Below, piece by piece: positions 23,201 to 33,948 of a stretch of DNA of 64,000 bases (the first letter of the stretch is position 1; every line of letters starts with the position of its first letter). Origin of the DNA: Cryptomeria japonica (Eukaryota; Streptophyta; Pinopsida; Cupressales; Cupressaceae); contig NC_081409.1 of NCBI RefSeq assembly GCF_030272615.1, positions 22,696,260 through 22,760,259 on the forward strand. The letters run 5' to 3'. Under the pieces are notes generated by a model. That model did not search any database. It was not told the DNA's origin and worked only from the letters and a program-made list of their open reading frames with translations. Made by a program: the position numbers and the translations under genes.

Positions 23201-25141
23201 AGGTGATGACTTTAGATTTCCAACCATGGCTTGAAATTGGTCCGTGTTCAGGTTTGCAGGGACTGACGCTTCTTGGAGTGCTTGATCCAAGATTGTTTTA
23301 TGAGATGGTGATAGGCGTAATAGCTCTAAAATGGATATAAGTGCAGGCGTTTTATCTAATTGTTCCACAAGATTGTACTGCTTTGGGATGGAGGTGGTGC
23401 CTTGTGGAGCTGCCTTTATGGTGACCTTGCCACGACGTGTAACAACATTGCAATTTGAGGTGGGATTTTTGAAGGTGATAGTTGCAATTTGTTCACTGGC
23501 ATCATACAGGTGATTGACAGTGTAATTATACGCAGCCTGCGTATAATCAGTGGTATCAGGACCTCGTCTGGAAGTGGAAGGACCCCTTTGATCTTGCGAT
23601 GGAAGTGGATTCTTGAACATCTGATGATCATTATTGGTTGTTTTTGGGTCATGTCCTTCAATTTCAATTTCTCCTCGGTCAATAAGATCCTGAATGAGAT
23701 CTTTCAATCGATGATAATTACTTGTCTTATGTCCTCTTCCTTGATGGAACTCACAATGTTCAGTATCTCTCCACCATGCTGGTTTGACCTGAGGTTCATA
23801 GTTGGATAGCTTAGGTAGAGTGATCAAATTCTGAGAAATGAGTTGTCGCATCACTATTTCAATGGGTTCCCCTAGGGGAGTGTATGTGCGTTTTTGTTTT
23901 TGTGGACGAGGTCTTGGTTCATCCTGAGATGTGATGCGACCTTGATTAGGAAGAACATTTGTGTTATTTTGAGGTGGAGGATTTTGTCCTGCAAACCGAA
24001 CCACAGGTTGTGCATTTTGGACAGTCCGAGCATCCACAACTCCATCGTTGACGATATTCTTGTTCTTGTTCCAGAAGTTCGGTTTATCGCTATTGAAGCG
24101 CGGGCAAGGACCATCTTTGGGTTCATTAAAGATTTTGATGAGTCCTTTTTTGATGAGTGCCCTTTCACATTTTATACCTTTGGTGATCATATCGTTAAAA
24201 GAATTGGTATCTTTGACATCCAGGTGAAATTCCATTTCTTCGTTTAAGTTGGAAATGAAAATTTCCACTAGTTCTCGTTCAGGTAACTGAAGAGAACGTC
24301 TGCTAGACATTTGGCGCCATCGTTGCAGGAATACTGAGAATAATTCACCTGGTTTTTGTTTGGTGTTGCATAGATCAGCCATGGTGATGTCGCGTTCAAT
24401 ATTATAAGATTAATGAGATAGGAACTTCTGGATGAGTTCCTCAAATGTTCTTATGCCACCTGGTAGTCGGGAAAACCATGATGTGGTTGTTCCTCCCAAG
24501 CTTTGGGGAAAAAGGCGCATTAAGTATGTGTCTTCATATGCGACTTCGAGACAAGCGGAATGAAATTCTCGGACATGATCGCGGGGATCTCCCTTTCCTC
24601 TATATTTTTTGAATTTTGGTGTTTCGAACCCACGTGGAAAGGGTGGCATATAAAGATTCCTATCAAATGGATAGGGACAGATGTCGTTAAGTGAGAATTG
24701 ACTGGTCTTAACACCACTATGAAGTTGTTGGGCGAGATTCTCAACTTGTTGCCGCAACATCTCCATTTCATTAGGAGGAGGAGGTGGTGGGTTACCTCGA
24801 GGGATGTTATATCTGATGGGATCTCTACGCCTTTCTTCCTCATGGCGACTTTGTCTTTCTGATGCTTGTCTTAATTGGGCTAGATCAAAGTCTGAGGGGA
24901 GTTTGGCTCCTTCTTGAGCCAGTCTTAAGAAGTGAGCATCCGCATTGCTCCTTAGTATTTCATCGAATAATCTGTTAAAATGAGGGTTATGCTGAACCCT
25001 TTCGATTGTTGAAGGAGTGGGAGTACTTGGGTTTTCATCATTCCCATTTCCTCCAAGTGCTTCTTGAAATTCATTGAGGTTGTCCTCTTCTTCCTCAATT
25101 TCCATTTCTCGTTGCCTTGATCGTGATCGGGTTTGAGCCAT
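23200..25141 (-). pseudogene. gag: Element D gag
   Basis: ATG at 25141 (MAQTRSRSRQREMEIEEEE) opens the polyprotein. Residues 1-45 are charged. A capsid domain follows at about 150-330 (FDRNLYMPPFPRGFETPKF, then W-rich segment). TAA at 24410-24412 interrupts it after KFLSH, and the same frame resumes. A zinc-binding motif reads CEFHQGRGHKTSNYH (about 23720-23762), where the final Cys is replaced by Tyr. The protein would form the particle coat. Gag, protease and pol share one frame, so no frameshift is needed for pol expression. Confidence 0.9.
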
Positions 25142-25594
25142 TTTGTTTACAAGTTTGGTTTTGAAGTTGATTGAAGATGATGATGAGTGGTGATGAAATG
25201 AAAGATTGATTGGTTGATGATTTGTGTTGTATGGGGATCTCTAGCACTTTAAGGTAAATGTAACTGAAATTCCTTCTTAGAATTGCTTGTTTGTTTTGAT
25301 AAGTTTGGATGTGATAAGGTGCAGAGAAATCTGAGATGTGTTACAGATTTAACTACCTAGCAATGAGAGGATTCACTCATGAACTAGTTTTAACCTGCGT
25401 AGATGTGTCTCTTAGGATGAGCTTATCCTAGATGTAGAAACAATCTAAAAGTGATGTGATGTGTTTTGATTTCAAGCAATATCTAAAAAGGGATCTTGGG
25501 ACAAGAACCTCTGAATGTTTTGAGAGTTTTGGGATGAATTGATGATGAAGTGATGATGTATGAGTGGGATGATGGATGAAAATGTTTTCAACTT

Positions 25595-26134
25595 TCAATA
25601 AAAACTTTGTGTCACAAATGGGACAAACTCTTCTTCTTCCCTTTCAGGGGTTGGTGGCACTTCTCGAGCTGTGTTGTAGGTGATACAGATGTTTGGGAAG
25701 AAATTGGGATTAATCTTTCCTCCTTGATTTTTGTGATAACTCAGAGCTCTATATTGCATAAAAGCTCTGCGGTTTAATGATTCTGAATCAAACTCGTTTG
25801 TTTTACCTTGAAGATAGAGACACATGCGATGTAGAAAGACTCTATGTGAGACAAAGATTTGTCTATTGAGATAGAAGAATTTCCTCCTTTTGATTAAAGC
25901 CTTTGAGCTTAGTGGTCTTCTTTTCAAGGTGATACTCTGATGACACTTCTTCTTTCGCAAGATGTGAAGAATGGTCATAAATTTTTGACTCTTTGTTTGT
26001 TTGCACTTTGTTTTTGATGTTTTTGGTTGTGTTGACAGATGTTGGATGAATACTTTGTTTTTGGGATTGATTTTCTGATTTTTTCTTTGACAAGAAAACA
26101 AAGTAAGCACACAAACACAAGAATGTTGCCTCAA
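25595..26134 (-). CDS. Possible extra ORF upstream of D gag (unrecognised)
   Basis: A 179-codon frame in the leader, about 450 bases upstream of gag in the sense direction. The N-terminal half is very basic (repeated Lys/Gln/Ser). The C-terminal half is less biased and ends with a PPTPEREEEEFVPFV stretch. I recognise no domain, signal peptide or membrane segment. Ogre-type Tat elements have an upstream ORF1, so position makes it plausible, but chance in an A/T-rich leader is also possible. The first codon used for this end may not be ATG; an internal Met would shorten it. Confidence 0.3.
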   Translation of the reverse strand: MRQHSCVCVLTLFSCQRKNQKINPKNKVFIQHLSTQPKTSKTKCKQTKSQKFMTILHILRKKKCHQSITLKRRPLSSKALIKRRKFFYLNRQIFVSHRVFLHRMCLYLQGKTNEFDSESLNRRAFMQYRALSYHKNQGGKINPNFFPNICITYNTAREVPPTPEREEEEFVPFVTQSFY

Positions 26135-27637
26135 AGGAACAAATGAGTATGGGTCTAGGTTAACCCAATTCTTGGACTTGTTTTTGACCCTTCCTTTAGA
26201 TTTATTTTAAGATGTATTTCCAAAGCCTGAAGTCGGCTCAATTCGCACTAGGTCTATAAAACGAACACACTTCAAACACTTTTTATCCCTAAGGTCAAAT
26301 GGCCAGTTGTGATAAATTTAGCCCACATCTTGATATTTCTTCGACTTTGGTACTACATACCTTATGAATCCTGTCGTAGCAGGTAAGGATGTGATATACT
26401 AAGTCTTGCACGAGCATAACAAATAGATGATCCCTATGATGGGGGAGTCACCACTTTTATCAAGTCACAAGTGACCTTTCAAAAAGCTATGTTTCTACTC
26501 AAGGAAATATGTATGGTGAGTATCTTGGGAGCAAAACCATCTATGCTCTTGCACTAAATTATACCTCAAATATCCTCAATCAATAGAATGGGTGGGCTAC
26601 TACTTAAAAGTGTTTAGTCATGTTCGATGGCTTTGGACATAAGTTCATTCTGCAGTGACTCACTTAAGAGCCTTGTAACTGGTGGTGGGGCCCATTTGTC
26701 CTTTCGGCCAGTTACACTGTAGGAACAGCTATACCCAAGGCTACAGCTTTCGCTCTCACCTGATTTCTATAGCGGCTCGAAGGATTTACCGCTCGAGGTC
26801 GTTCCCAAGAGTATCGATCCCTTGGCAGGCCTCTCTTAAAAAGATAAAATTTGAGCGTTACTAACACTTTTCTCTTGCACCTAGGACCACGAGAGCCAAG
26901 GGAGAGGATAGTGTGTGTTAGAAGTAGGACCACTCGACTGACTTTTGTGCACAAGCATGCCAAACACGTAAAACACTTGTTCCTTTTAATCCAGCATTTG
27001 CAATGTGATTTAACTATTTGGAGATGTTGCTCCAACAGCCATGGTGTTCATTTTTAGCTTCAAAGCAATATGTTTTGTAATCTAGAATTTTGGAAATTCT
27101 GGTCAACTTAATGAAAAACACGCTTTTGCTTGAAGGAAAATTTGTTTTTGCCAAAAAAATCAAGACAAGTGGATTGTTCTTTTTACTGCACCAAAAATTG
27201 AAGTGTGGCTTGTGATTTTTAGATTTGATGCAAGAAAATGGAATTGTTTGGTTTTAAGCACCAAATAAAGTGTGTTTCCTAACTTGCAAGAAAACAACTG
27301 TTTGAATTTTGTTGTTCTTTTTACCTTGCAAATAAAGAAAGATGAATTTTGTTTTAAGCACCAAAAACAAATTTGAGGTTTATTTTATGCACTCCAAAAT
27401 GAGATGTGAGGTTTATTTTAACTTATGCAATAAGGGAAAAATGAATTCTTTTTAACCAACTTTTTAAAGAAAGTAAAAAAAGAAGATTTTTTTTTAAAGC
27501 ATCTACTAACTCCTTTCCCTGCACACAAAAGATTAGAACCTGCACTTGGTCAATAGTCAAAACGTTAGTGTGGGCTTACACAAGCCTAAATGCTGATTTT
27601 GGGTTACAAAGCGAATTGGACAACACTCTGTCGCAAT

Positions 27638-27904
27638 AGCGCTATTCTGCTTTTTTTGCAAAAGCGCTAATTTATACAAAAGCGCTAATCTACGGTATCA
27701 TAAGCGCTATTATACACAGTAGCACTGAAAGAAGAAATAAATCCGAGAAGACAAAAGCACTGAATTGTGTCAATAGCGCTGAAACTTGGACAATAGCGCT
27801 GAAATGTTGTCAATAGCGCTGGAACATTTTCAGTAGCGCTATTTGAGGGTCAATAGCGCTAAAAGAAATTTTTGCAAAAGCGCTAAAACGCGTTCAAAAG
27901 CGCC
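27638..27904 (-). repeat. AGCGCT palindrome array in D leader
   Basis: Ten exact AGCGCT hexamers start at 27638, 27663, 27681, 27713, 27775, 27795, 27815, 27835, 27855 and 27879. Variants occur at 27721 and 27756 (AGCACT) and 27899 (AGCGCC). Five successive copies from 27775 to 27855 are spaced exactly 20 bp. The plus-strand unit is like CAATAGCGCTGAAAC. The array is about 57 bases inside the primer-site segment, where retroviral packaging and dimerisation signals usually sit. Confidence 0.9.
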
Positions 27905-27960
27905 GAAGCGCGACCTGTGTGGCAATTTCAACAAGAAAAATGTTAATTTCAAAAAAATCA

Positions 27961-27999
27961 ATCAGAAGGTTGCGTGTTCGATTCACGTCGGGTTCACCA
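27961..27999 (-). promoter_or_regulatory. Element D primer-binding site: 39 nt of tRNA-Trp 3' half with CCA
   Basis: The plus strand reads, in order, the 3' anticodon stem (TCAGA), variable loop (AGGTT), T stem GCGTG, T loop TTCGATT, T stem CACGT, acceptor CGGGTTC, discriminator A and CCA of plant tRNA-Trp (from memory of that tRNA). CCA ends at 27999, two bases from the LTR. Ordinary primer sites cover 12-18 nt. Because CCA is added after transcription, this is not a tRNA gene. Confidence 0.85.
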
Positions 28000-28001
28000 A
28001 A

Positions 28002-29434
28002 TGATGCCCTCCTAAATGGCACAATTGTTAGTTCAAGATCAAACAACACAAAACACACAAGTCGTTAGCGTTAATCAATCAAAAACTAAAACATGAAGGC
28101 ATTCCAAGAGAGACACTAAAAACATGCTAATGAATCTAACTAAAGAAATAAGACAATGAGATGTCTCCAACTATCTCTTAGCATGAGATTAGCTCTTTCT
28201 CCCTTGTTCCTCTCCTCTCCAAGTTCCAAAATAGTGTAGCTCTCAGCAACTTTTTGCACTATGGATGCTTATGGAGGATTGAGATTGTAGAATAGCTCTA
28301 AACATGAAATGAAAAGCTATTTTAATGCTAAAATGATGTGTTTTAACCAAAAGACAAAAGATTAGATTGTTTATGCTAAAATGCTCTCTAAAATGGCTAT
28401 AGTCTAAATGCTTACAAGTTTTCAGGATCTGGATTATGAAGGAATGGGCTCTATTTATAGGAAAAATGGAGCAATGGATGGCCAGGATTGAAAGGTTTAA
28501 TCAAGGGTCAAGCTTGAAAGTTGGGGATCCATGTGCACAATTTGCACCAATGAAATGGTGACAAGTGTCAACACAGGATTGGGTTGAGAGAAGAGGTTGG
28601 AGGCATTAAAGGCCTTAGAAGACCTCATGGTTATCTAAAGGCTAAGGGTCAAGTCTAAATTAGGATTACCCACTGGATTAGGAGTTAATCCAAGGATAAA
28701 CCTTTGTGCAAATGATTAAGAGATAATCATGGTCAAAGTATTAAATGCTTGATGAGACCTTTGTGGTTGGATAGAGGTTGAGTCAAACAAATGTTTTAAC
28801 CATGTGGGAGGGTTGAATTAACCATTAATGGTTATTGAAGACTTTGGGGGATTAAGTGGTTGAAAGTTGGAAGCCTTTAATGGTTTTCAAAGACTTTGGG
28901 GTTTTTGGTGGTTGAAGGTTGAAAACCTTCAATGGTTATCCAAGACTTTGGGCCATTTGAGAAGTGACTCCATTTTGCTTATGAATGTGACAATATTTAG
29001 GGGATGGATTAGGCTAATTAGGAATGGGTTAGAAGAATCTAGAAGGGGATTAGATTTTGCAAGTGGATTTGGTGGGTGAGGGAAAATAGGATTTTATTAA
29101 AATAAAAATTCATTTATTTCAAAATGTGTGCAAGTTGCATTTGTAGGAAAATGCAAGTGGGGGGGGATAATGATTTAAATAAATGTTTTATTTAATTTAT
29201 TTAAAAGAGGAATAGGGGGATATAATTAAATAAATTGATTTATTTATTTAATTGATTGGAATTGGATTTTAATGAATTAATTAAAATAAATTGAGTAATT
29301 TATTTAATTAATAGAAGAATGTTTGGGGATGAATTAATTAAATATTAATTTAATTAATTGATGGCTAGTGGATTTTTAATCAAATAAATACAAAATATTC
29401 ATTTAATTAAAATGGACAGATTTATGTGACTACA
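28002..29434 (-). repeat. Element D 5' LTR
   Basis: 1,433-bp partner of 14053-15485, almost identical. TATA box CTATAAATAG is the complement of 28451-28460. Right flank GTACC is the target duplication. Confidence 0.95.
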
Positions 29435-30349
29435 GTACCAACTTGTTTGTTATCTTGATGATGAGAGTTAGGTTATTGTTGTGTTACCTACCTAATTTAT
29501 TTGTTGTTAAGATCGATGAAGTTGTTTGTAAAGGTTGTTGGCAAGATTGATAGAAACCTGTTGAGTGTGTAGTTGCCTAACCAGTGAATGGATCTGCACT
29601 TTGAGTGAAGGCAAATTTAAGCTTAGAAGGATCTGATCAAGAAAATGTAGTGCTACTCAGATAGATCAAGAAAAACCTATTGTTTTCTAACAATTACAGC
29701 AGAAGTGAAATCCCTTAACTAGGTAAGCTCTAACAAGCTTGGTTACTTATTAAATCCTCTAACAAGGTGGTCCATTATCTTGGATTCTTAAATCCTTACT
29801 CCTAACAGGGTATTGTGCTTTTCATCAAGGCATATTTGTAAATCCCTTAACCGGGTGATTCCTAACCAAAATTAGTTCTTAACAAGACATTGCTAATATT
29901 TAACAGGCTTGGCTCCTAACACAGTGAACTTCAGAAGAGTTTAGATAGCTATCCTTGTGAGTCTCATCTCACTGTGGTTTTTACCCATTTGGGTTTTCCA
30001 CGTATAAACATTTGTGTAAAGTGGTGAATGCTTTTGTGGTTGTGATCTTATTTGTTGATTTGGTTAACTTCTAATAAGGCATGTTAAGTAGAAGCATTGA
30101 GAGTTGAATATGTGTAGTTATGATTAAGCATTGTTGATGTTTACAAGATCGAAGTTGTTTACTGTTAAAGTTGTCATAATAGTTAAACTGGTTGATGTCA
30201 AGTATTCTTATGAATATTGATCTTGAGTGAGATATGTTTCCTTTGTTTGACTGAGTTTGAGTTTGGGAACTTTGTATCAGTTTTTCAATATACTGATTCA
30301 CCCCCCTCCTCTCAGTATTCTACCATATACTTATTCTTTCATCATACCA

Positions 30350-31103
30350 TCACAGTCTTCCTTCAAGATTTGGAGTAGCAATAGAGTCAAGATTTCAAGA
30401 ATTGAAGAGGAGATCATCATTCTACTTCATGAAATCATAATTCCATGTGGAGGCAAGCAAAACTTCACAAGGAGGTATAAACATTTCATTTTCAAGCAAT
30501 TCAACATCCCCTCAAAGAGGAGGATTTCTACTTTCATTCATTTCAATTACATTATTTCAACCACTATTCCAAAATTGAGGTTTGACTTGAAGGCAAACCT
30601 CTATTCCCAACACATTTACCTTTCCTTCTATGTGCAAGAAGCAGGTGTGCAGTTGTACTTCTGGATTTAAGCTTTATTGCAGAGATGAAAAAACCCTTTT
30701 CAATGCATGGAAAGTTCAGAGGACCAATAGGAGGGTGACCTGGTCTGGACACATGGTCCCTGCAACTTTTGGCAGATTTCACAGAGCAACTCCGAATCAT
30801 CTCAAACTTCTCGGATCCATGTGCACAACTGAATCCCAAATTTGTAGCTTGTTGTTTTCTCATATTTTGTCTTCATTTTTAGCATTTAGTCTTAATTCAA
30901 TTAATCAACTTACAAAAGAGGGTCAATTACATTCCATACACAACCAATCTACTTAGCATTTAGTCTTTGCATCATTTAGGATTGGGTCTAGTAGATTCAT
31001 CCCCCTCTTTTGAATGTAAAGTCTCTCTCAAGAGAAAATTGAGCTTAGTGAATCCTCCCTTCCACGTGGTGGATTTGCTAAGCTCCCAATTTTCCACTTT
31101 ACA
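30350..31103 (+). repeat. Element E 5' LTR, piece 3
   Basis: Runs from the end of LTR C to ACTTTACA, directly before the tRNA-Trp-type primer site. It continues the CAAG-rich character of 13440-13540. An inverted pair TTGAGCTTAG / CTAAGCTCCCAA lies near 31038-31090. No reading frame of interest. Confidence 0.5.
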
Positions 31104-31106
31104 TTT

Positions 31107-31119
31107 TGGTGAACCCAAC
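31107..31119 (+). promoter_or_regulatory. Element E primer-binding site (tRNA-Trp-like)
   Basis: TGGTGAACCCAAC matches the first bases of the D primer site (TGGTGAACCCGAC) except at one position. It lies four bases after the TTTACA end of the LTR. This both fixes the E LTR end and relates E to D. Confidence 0.65.
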
Positions 31120-31494
31120 TCCTTACACCCTTAATTCTGATTTTTGTTTTCAAATTTGAGTGTATGCAATTTAAAATTTAAATTTTGAATTACAAGCTTA
31201 ATTTCTTTGCAATTTTCAAAATTTAGAGGTTAAATTCATAAAAACCCTAATTTTTAGATTCAAAATCGAGCTTGTTAATTGTCTAAATTGGATTAATTGT
31301 TTCAGATCTGAGAACTCTTCAATTTTACAATTCAAGTTTTCATTTGCATGTGCAATTTTCAAAAAACTTAAGTGGTTAAATCACAAAACCCTAATATTTA
31401 ATTTTAAAATCGAACTTGTCAATTGTGTAGATCTTGAATTAATTTTTAGATCTAGGTCCTTACTTCAATTTAAAAATTCACTTTCCCTCCTTAC

Positions 31495-32747
31495 TGTTGG
31501 CAACAACAATGAAGGAATACTGAGAGGGGGGAAGGTGGGGAGGGGTGAATTAGTCTTCACTAGATCAACTAACTTAATCACAAATACCGACCTGATAAAC
31601 TGCAGTAACAACAAAGATAAGAAAATTGAAAGCACAACACACAACACCAAAATTTTGACATGGAAAACCCGGTTAAGGGAAAAACCACGGTGGAAACCTA
31701 CCCATAGTAAGATGACACTTTGTAGTAGTATGCATAAATATTACAATGGGGAATGCACATGCATTCAGGCACACTGCATAGAGATCACTGCTCAAAAGAT
31801 AATGACCCAAAAGACTACAACCCTTAGGGAAGTCTCATTGAATTACAACAAGATTCAGACTACAATCTGGAAGAAATGAACTGAAGGAATAGCATCTCCA
31901 AATGCTTGATTATAGTTCCAGATAAGCACAGTTGTTTAATCAGCAACACCAATCTCTCCACAATCACAATGCTGAAGGATGAATCCTTGTTCACACATAA
32001 ACTACTCTTTGATAATGTAGACACAACCTCTACACCTAAATTACATGAATATATCACCTATTTATACAATTCATCAACCTTGACAACAAGGTCGGCTAAA
32101 CTATCAACTCATAATTACAAAATTACATCACACGATACAACGATCAACCACTAGACCAATATAATGATTTACATGACATAACATGGACCTAATTCATATT
32201 CACAAATGCTCAACTCCATTGAAAATCATGCCAAGACCAACCACAACACGCTACACTAGGAAAACCGCATAACATGAAGATCATTACCGGTTCATAGAAA
32301 CCATCAAAAAATGGCACAATGATCAATGCAGGCCACTAGAAAAAATAGGACATGACTAGGAAACACCATCTTGCACATTAGAATCATCAAAAATAGGTGC
32401 ACCAACACCACTTATCAAATCTTCATCTATCAACGTCTAAAAGCTCAAGAACGCAACCAATCATCAACTATCACGAAGAAAGATAACTTATAGAGAACCA
32501 AATCATGATCCATCTGAAATGAAGATACACAAGACCAATCCAAACAATATCCTAAAATATCAGCACAAGATTTGATCACACCGGAATATACCAGAGGAAA
32601 TACTGAACTCAGAAAAGCACCAAAACTGCAAAACCAGATCATAAGATCCTCTCAATCTGTAATCATCGGAGCAAATCACAGGAATATGTTGACATCAATG
32701 ACAACAACATATCCTAGTAGCAACAATGACCAACAATAGATCCAACA
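31495..32747 (-). mobile_element. Solo LTR F (Copia type) in the E leader
   Basis: 1,253 bp bounded by TGTTGG and CCAACA, with a perfect CTTAC duplication (31490-31494, 32748-32752). The motif TACTGAGAGGGGGG near the left end is the reverse complement of the CCCCTCTCAGTA signature near the 3' ends of LTRs C, H, I and A, so the LTR lies on the minus strand. There is no internal region, so it arose by LTR-LTR recombination. Confidence 0.92.
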
Positions 32748-33210
32748 CTTACAACATTCAAATTTTTAAAATTAAGTGATTTATGCAACAAACCCTAATT
32801 TTTAAAATTGAAATAATCTTGTGCAGATTCAAATTTTCATTTAAGCATTCAATTGATTCAATTAAATCTAAAGCCTCTTGTCTTACTTCTAAACATCATA
32901 AAAGTCGGCCCTTAAGTGTGCCCTTTTTGTTGTTCTTTCAATTACTCATTTTATCAAACATCCTAAGTGTATCCTATTTCGATCTTCAAGGCTTATTTCA
33001 CATATCTCAAGATCTCCAATTCGCATATCCTTTTGGAATTTACATTAAAATCACAATATCTTGTTTCCCCAAAAATTTGGAAAAACGTTGGTCGGACCAA
33101 GTCGCTACCTACTTGGTCCCGACTTCTTCTCTTTTAAATTTCGGGAGCTTGCTTTGATTATATTTTACTGCATAATTCCAGATATTTGTGAAATTTTATT
33201 GATTTTAGGC

Positions 33211-33614
33211 CACCCTAAGGTCGAAAACAAATATGAATTTCAACATTTCCATTTCTAATTTAAAATTTAAAATTAAGTGGTTAATTACATACATCCTAAT
33301 TTTTAAAATTGAATTGATTTCTTCAACATTCCAGAATTTTAAAATTTTAAAATTAAGAGGTTAGATTTGGACAACCCTAATTTTAAATCTTCCCCCTCAT
33401 TTTTTTAATTTTCACCCTAAGGTCGAAAACAAATATGAATTTCAACATTTCCATTTTTAATTTAAAATTTAAAATTAAGTGGTTAATTACATACATCCTA
33501 ATTTTTAAAATTGAATTGATTTCTTCAACATTCCAGAATTTTAAAATTTTAAAATTAAGAGGTTAGATTTGGACAACCCTAATTTTAAATCTTCCCCCTC
33601 ATTTTTTTAATTTT
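33211..33614 (+). repeat. 202-bp tandem duplication in the E leader
   Basis: Units 33211-33412 and 33413-33614 both begin CACCCTAAGGTCGAAAAC. I see only one substitution by eye (near 33254 versus 33456), so it is much younger than the surrounding repeat. Confidence 0.9.
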
Positions 33615-33741
33615 CAAATTAAAATTAAGAGGTTATTTTGGGAAATCCCTAATTTTAATTTCAAATTCCTAGGAGATTGCATTATTCTTTCAATCATTTC
33701 GCATTCTAAAATTCAAATTTCCAATTTCCCTCCTTTCATGC

Positions 33742-33948
33742 ATGATTTTTACTAATATTAGTCCTACCTATAGTATCCCCATTAGAAGAAGTTGTAGAAT
33801 TAAGGCTGCCCAAGGTTTAATTACCGAGGAAATGGAGCCTAGTTTGGCTAGCTTTTTCAATGAGGATATTGGTGGTTCTTCCAATCCTACATATATTCTC
33901 ATTTATCCTCTTGATAATTCTCATGATGTTGACGAATCACTAACTAGG
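33742..33948 (+). pseudogene. gag: Element E gag, N-terminal part
   Basis: ATG at 33742 (MIFTNISPTYSIPIRRS) opens 69 codons ending DESLTR at 33948, where element G is inserted. Reading continues without a break at 50054 (VSIDQLVKMDNQFDSLQQW). The CTAGG copy at 33944-33948 provides the last codons. Confidence 0.75.

Larger units (their letters stand above)
25142..27960 (-). other. Element D 5' leader
   Basis: The transcribed leader between the primer site and gag. It contains a 179-codon minus-strand frame (25595-26134), a conserved-looking stretch near 26650-26860, A-rich direct repeats of the GCAAGAAAA / CACCAAA type (27120-27480) and the AGCGCT array next to the primer site. Long leaders with an extra frame occur in Ogre/Tat relatives. 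Confidence 0.65.
14053..29434 (-). mobile_element. Element D: young Tat-like Ty3/gypsy retrotransposon
   Basis: 15,382 bp with two 1,433-bp LTRs and a perfect GTACC target duplication (14048-14052, 29435-29439). On the minus strand: 5' LTR 28002-29434, tRNA-Trp primer site 27961-27999, 2.8-kb leader, one gag-pol frame 25141-17855, 2.4-kb 3' non-coding region, polypurine tract (complement of 15486-15498, AAAGAGGGGCAAA) and 3' LTR 14053-15485. Two RNase H domains and no chromodomain place it in the Tat lineage. I counted about eight differences between the LTRs by eye, so insertion is recent relative to every other element here. Confidence 0.95.
13553..30349 (+). repeat. LTR C: Copia LTR (13553-14052 and 29440-30349) split by element D
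   Basis: The two halves join at GTACC, the target duplication of D, to give about 1.41 kb that aligns along its whole length with the H 3' LTR (36855-38280 plus 46739-46747). It begins TGTTGGCATTTTGC and ends near CATACCA. No primer site, gag or pol of this family follows, so it is probably a solo LTR in the E LTR. I could not find a matching 5-bp duplication (left flank GAGTT), so the exact right end is uncertain by a few bases. Confidence 0.75.
31120..33741 (+). other. Element E leader with degenerate AAACCCTAA repeats, interrupted by solo LTR F
   Basis: No credible coding. A loose repeat of 75-130 bp recurs about eight times with the core AAAATTAAGNGGTTAAAT followed by AACCCTAATTTTTAAAATTG (about 31210, 31360, 32760, 33265, 33345, 33470, 33550 and 33620). 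It includes a 202-bp tandem duplication (33211-33614). Confidence 0.7.

Noticed and set aside
27638-27904. A CRISPR-like repeat array
   Set aside because: Repeats are 6-base palindromes with short related spacers inside a plant retrotransposon leader, with no cas gene and no bacterial context.
27961-27999. A tRNA-Trp gene
   Set aside because: The 5' half is missing, CCA is encoded, and it sits two bases from an LTR end, so it is a primer-binding site.
30338-30354. CTTTCATCATACCATC at both 30336 and 46734 as a shared target duplication linking C and H into one element
   Set aside because: It is explained by both being LTR ends of the same family. G and E boundaries place C and H in different hosts.
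31210-33660. Interstitial telomere repeats (AAACCCTAA)
   Set aside because: The motif occurs once per 75-130-bp leader repeat, not as tandem heptamers.
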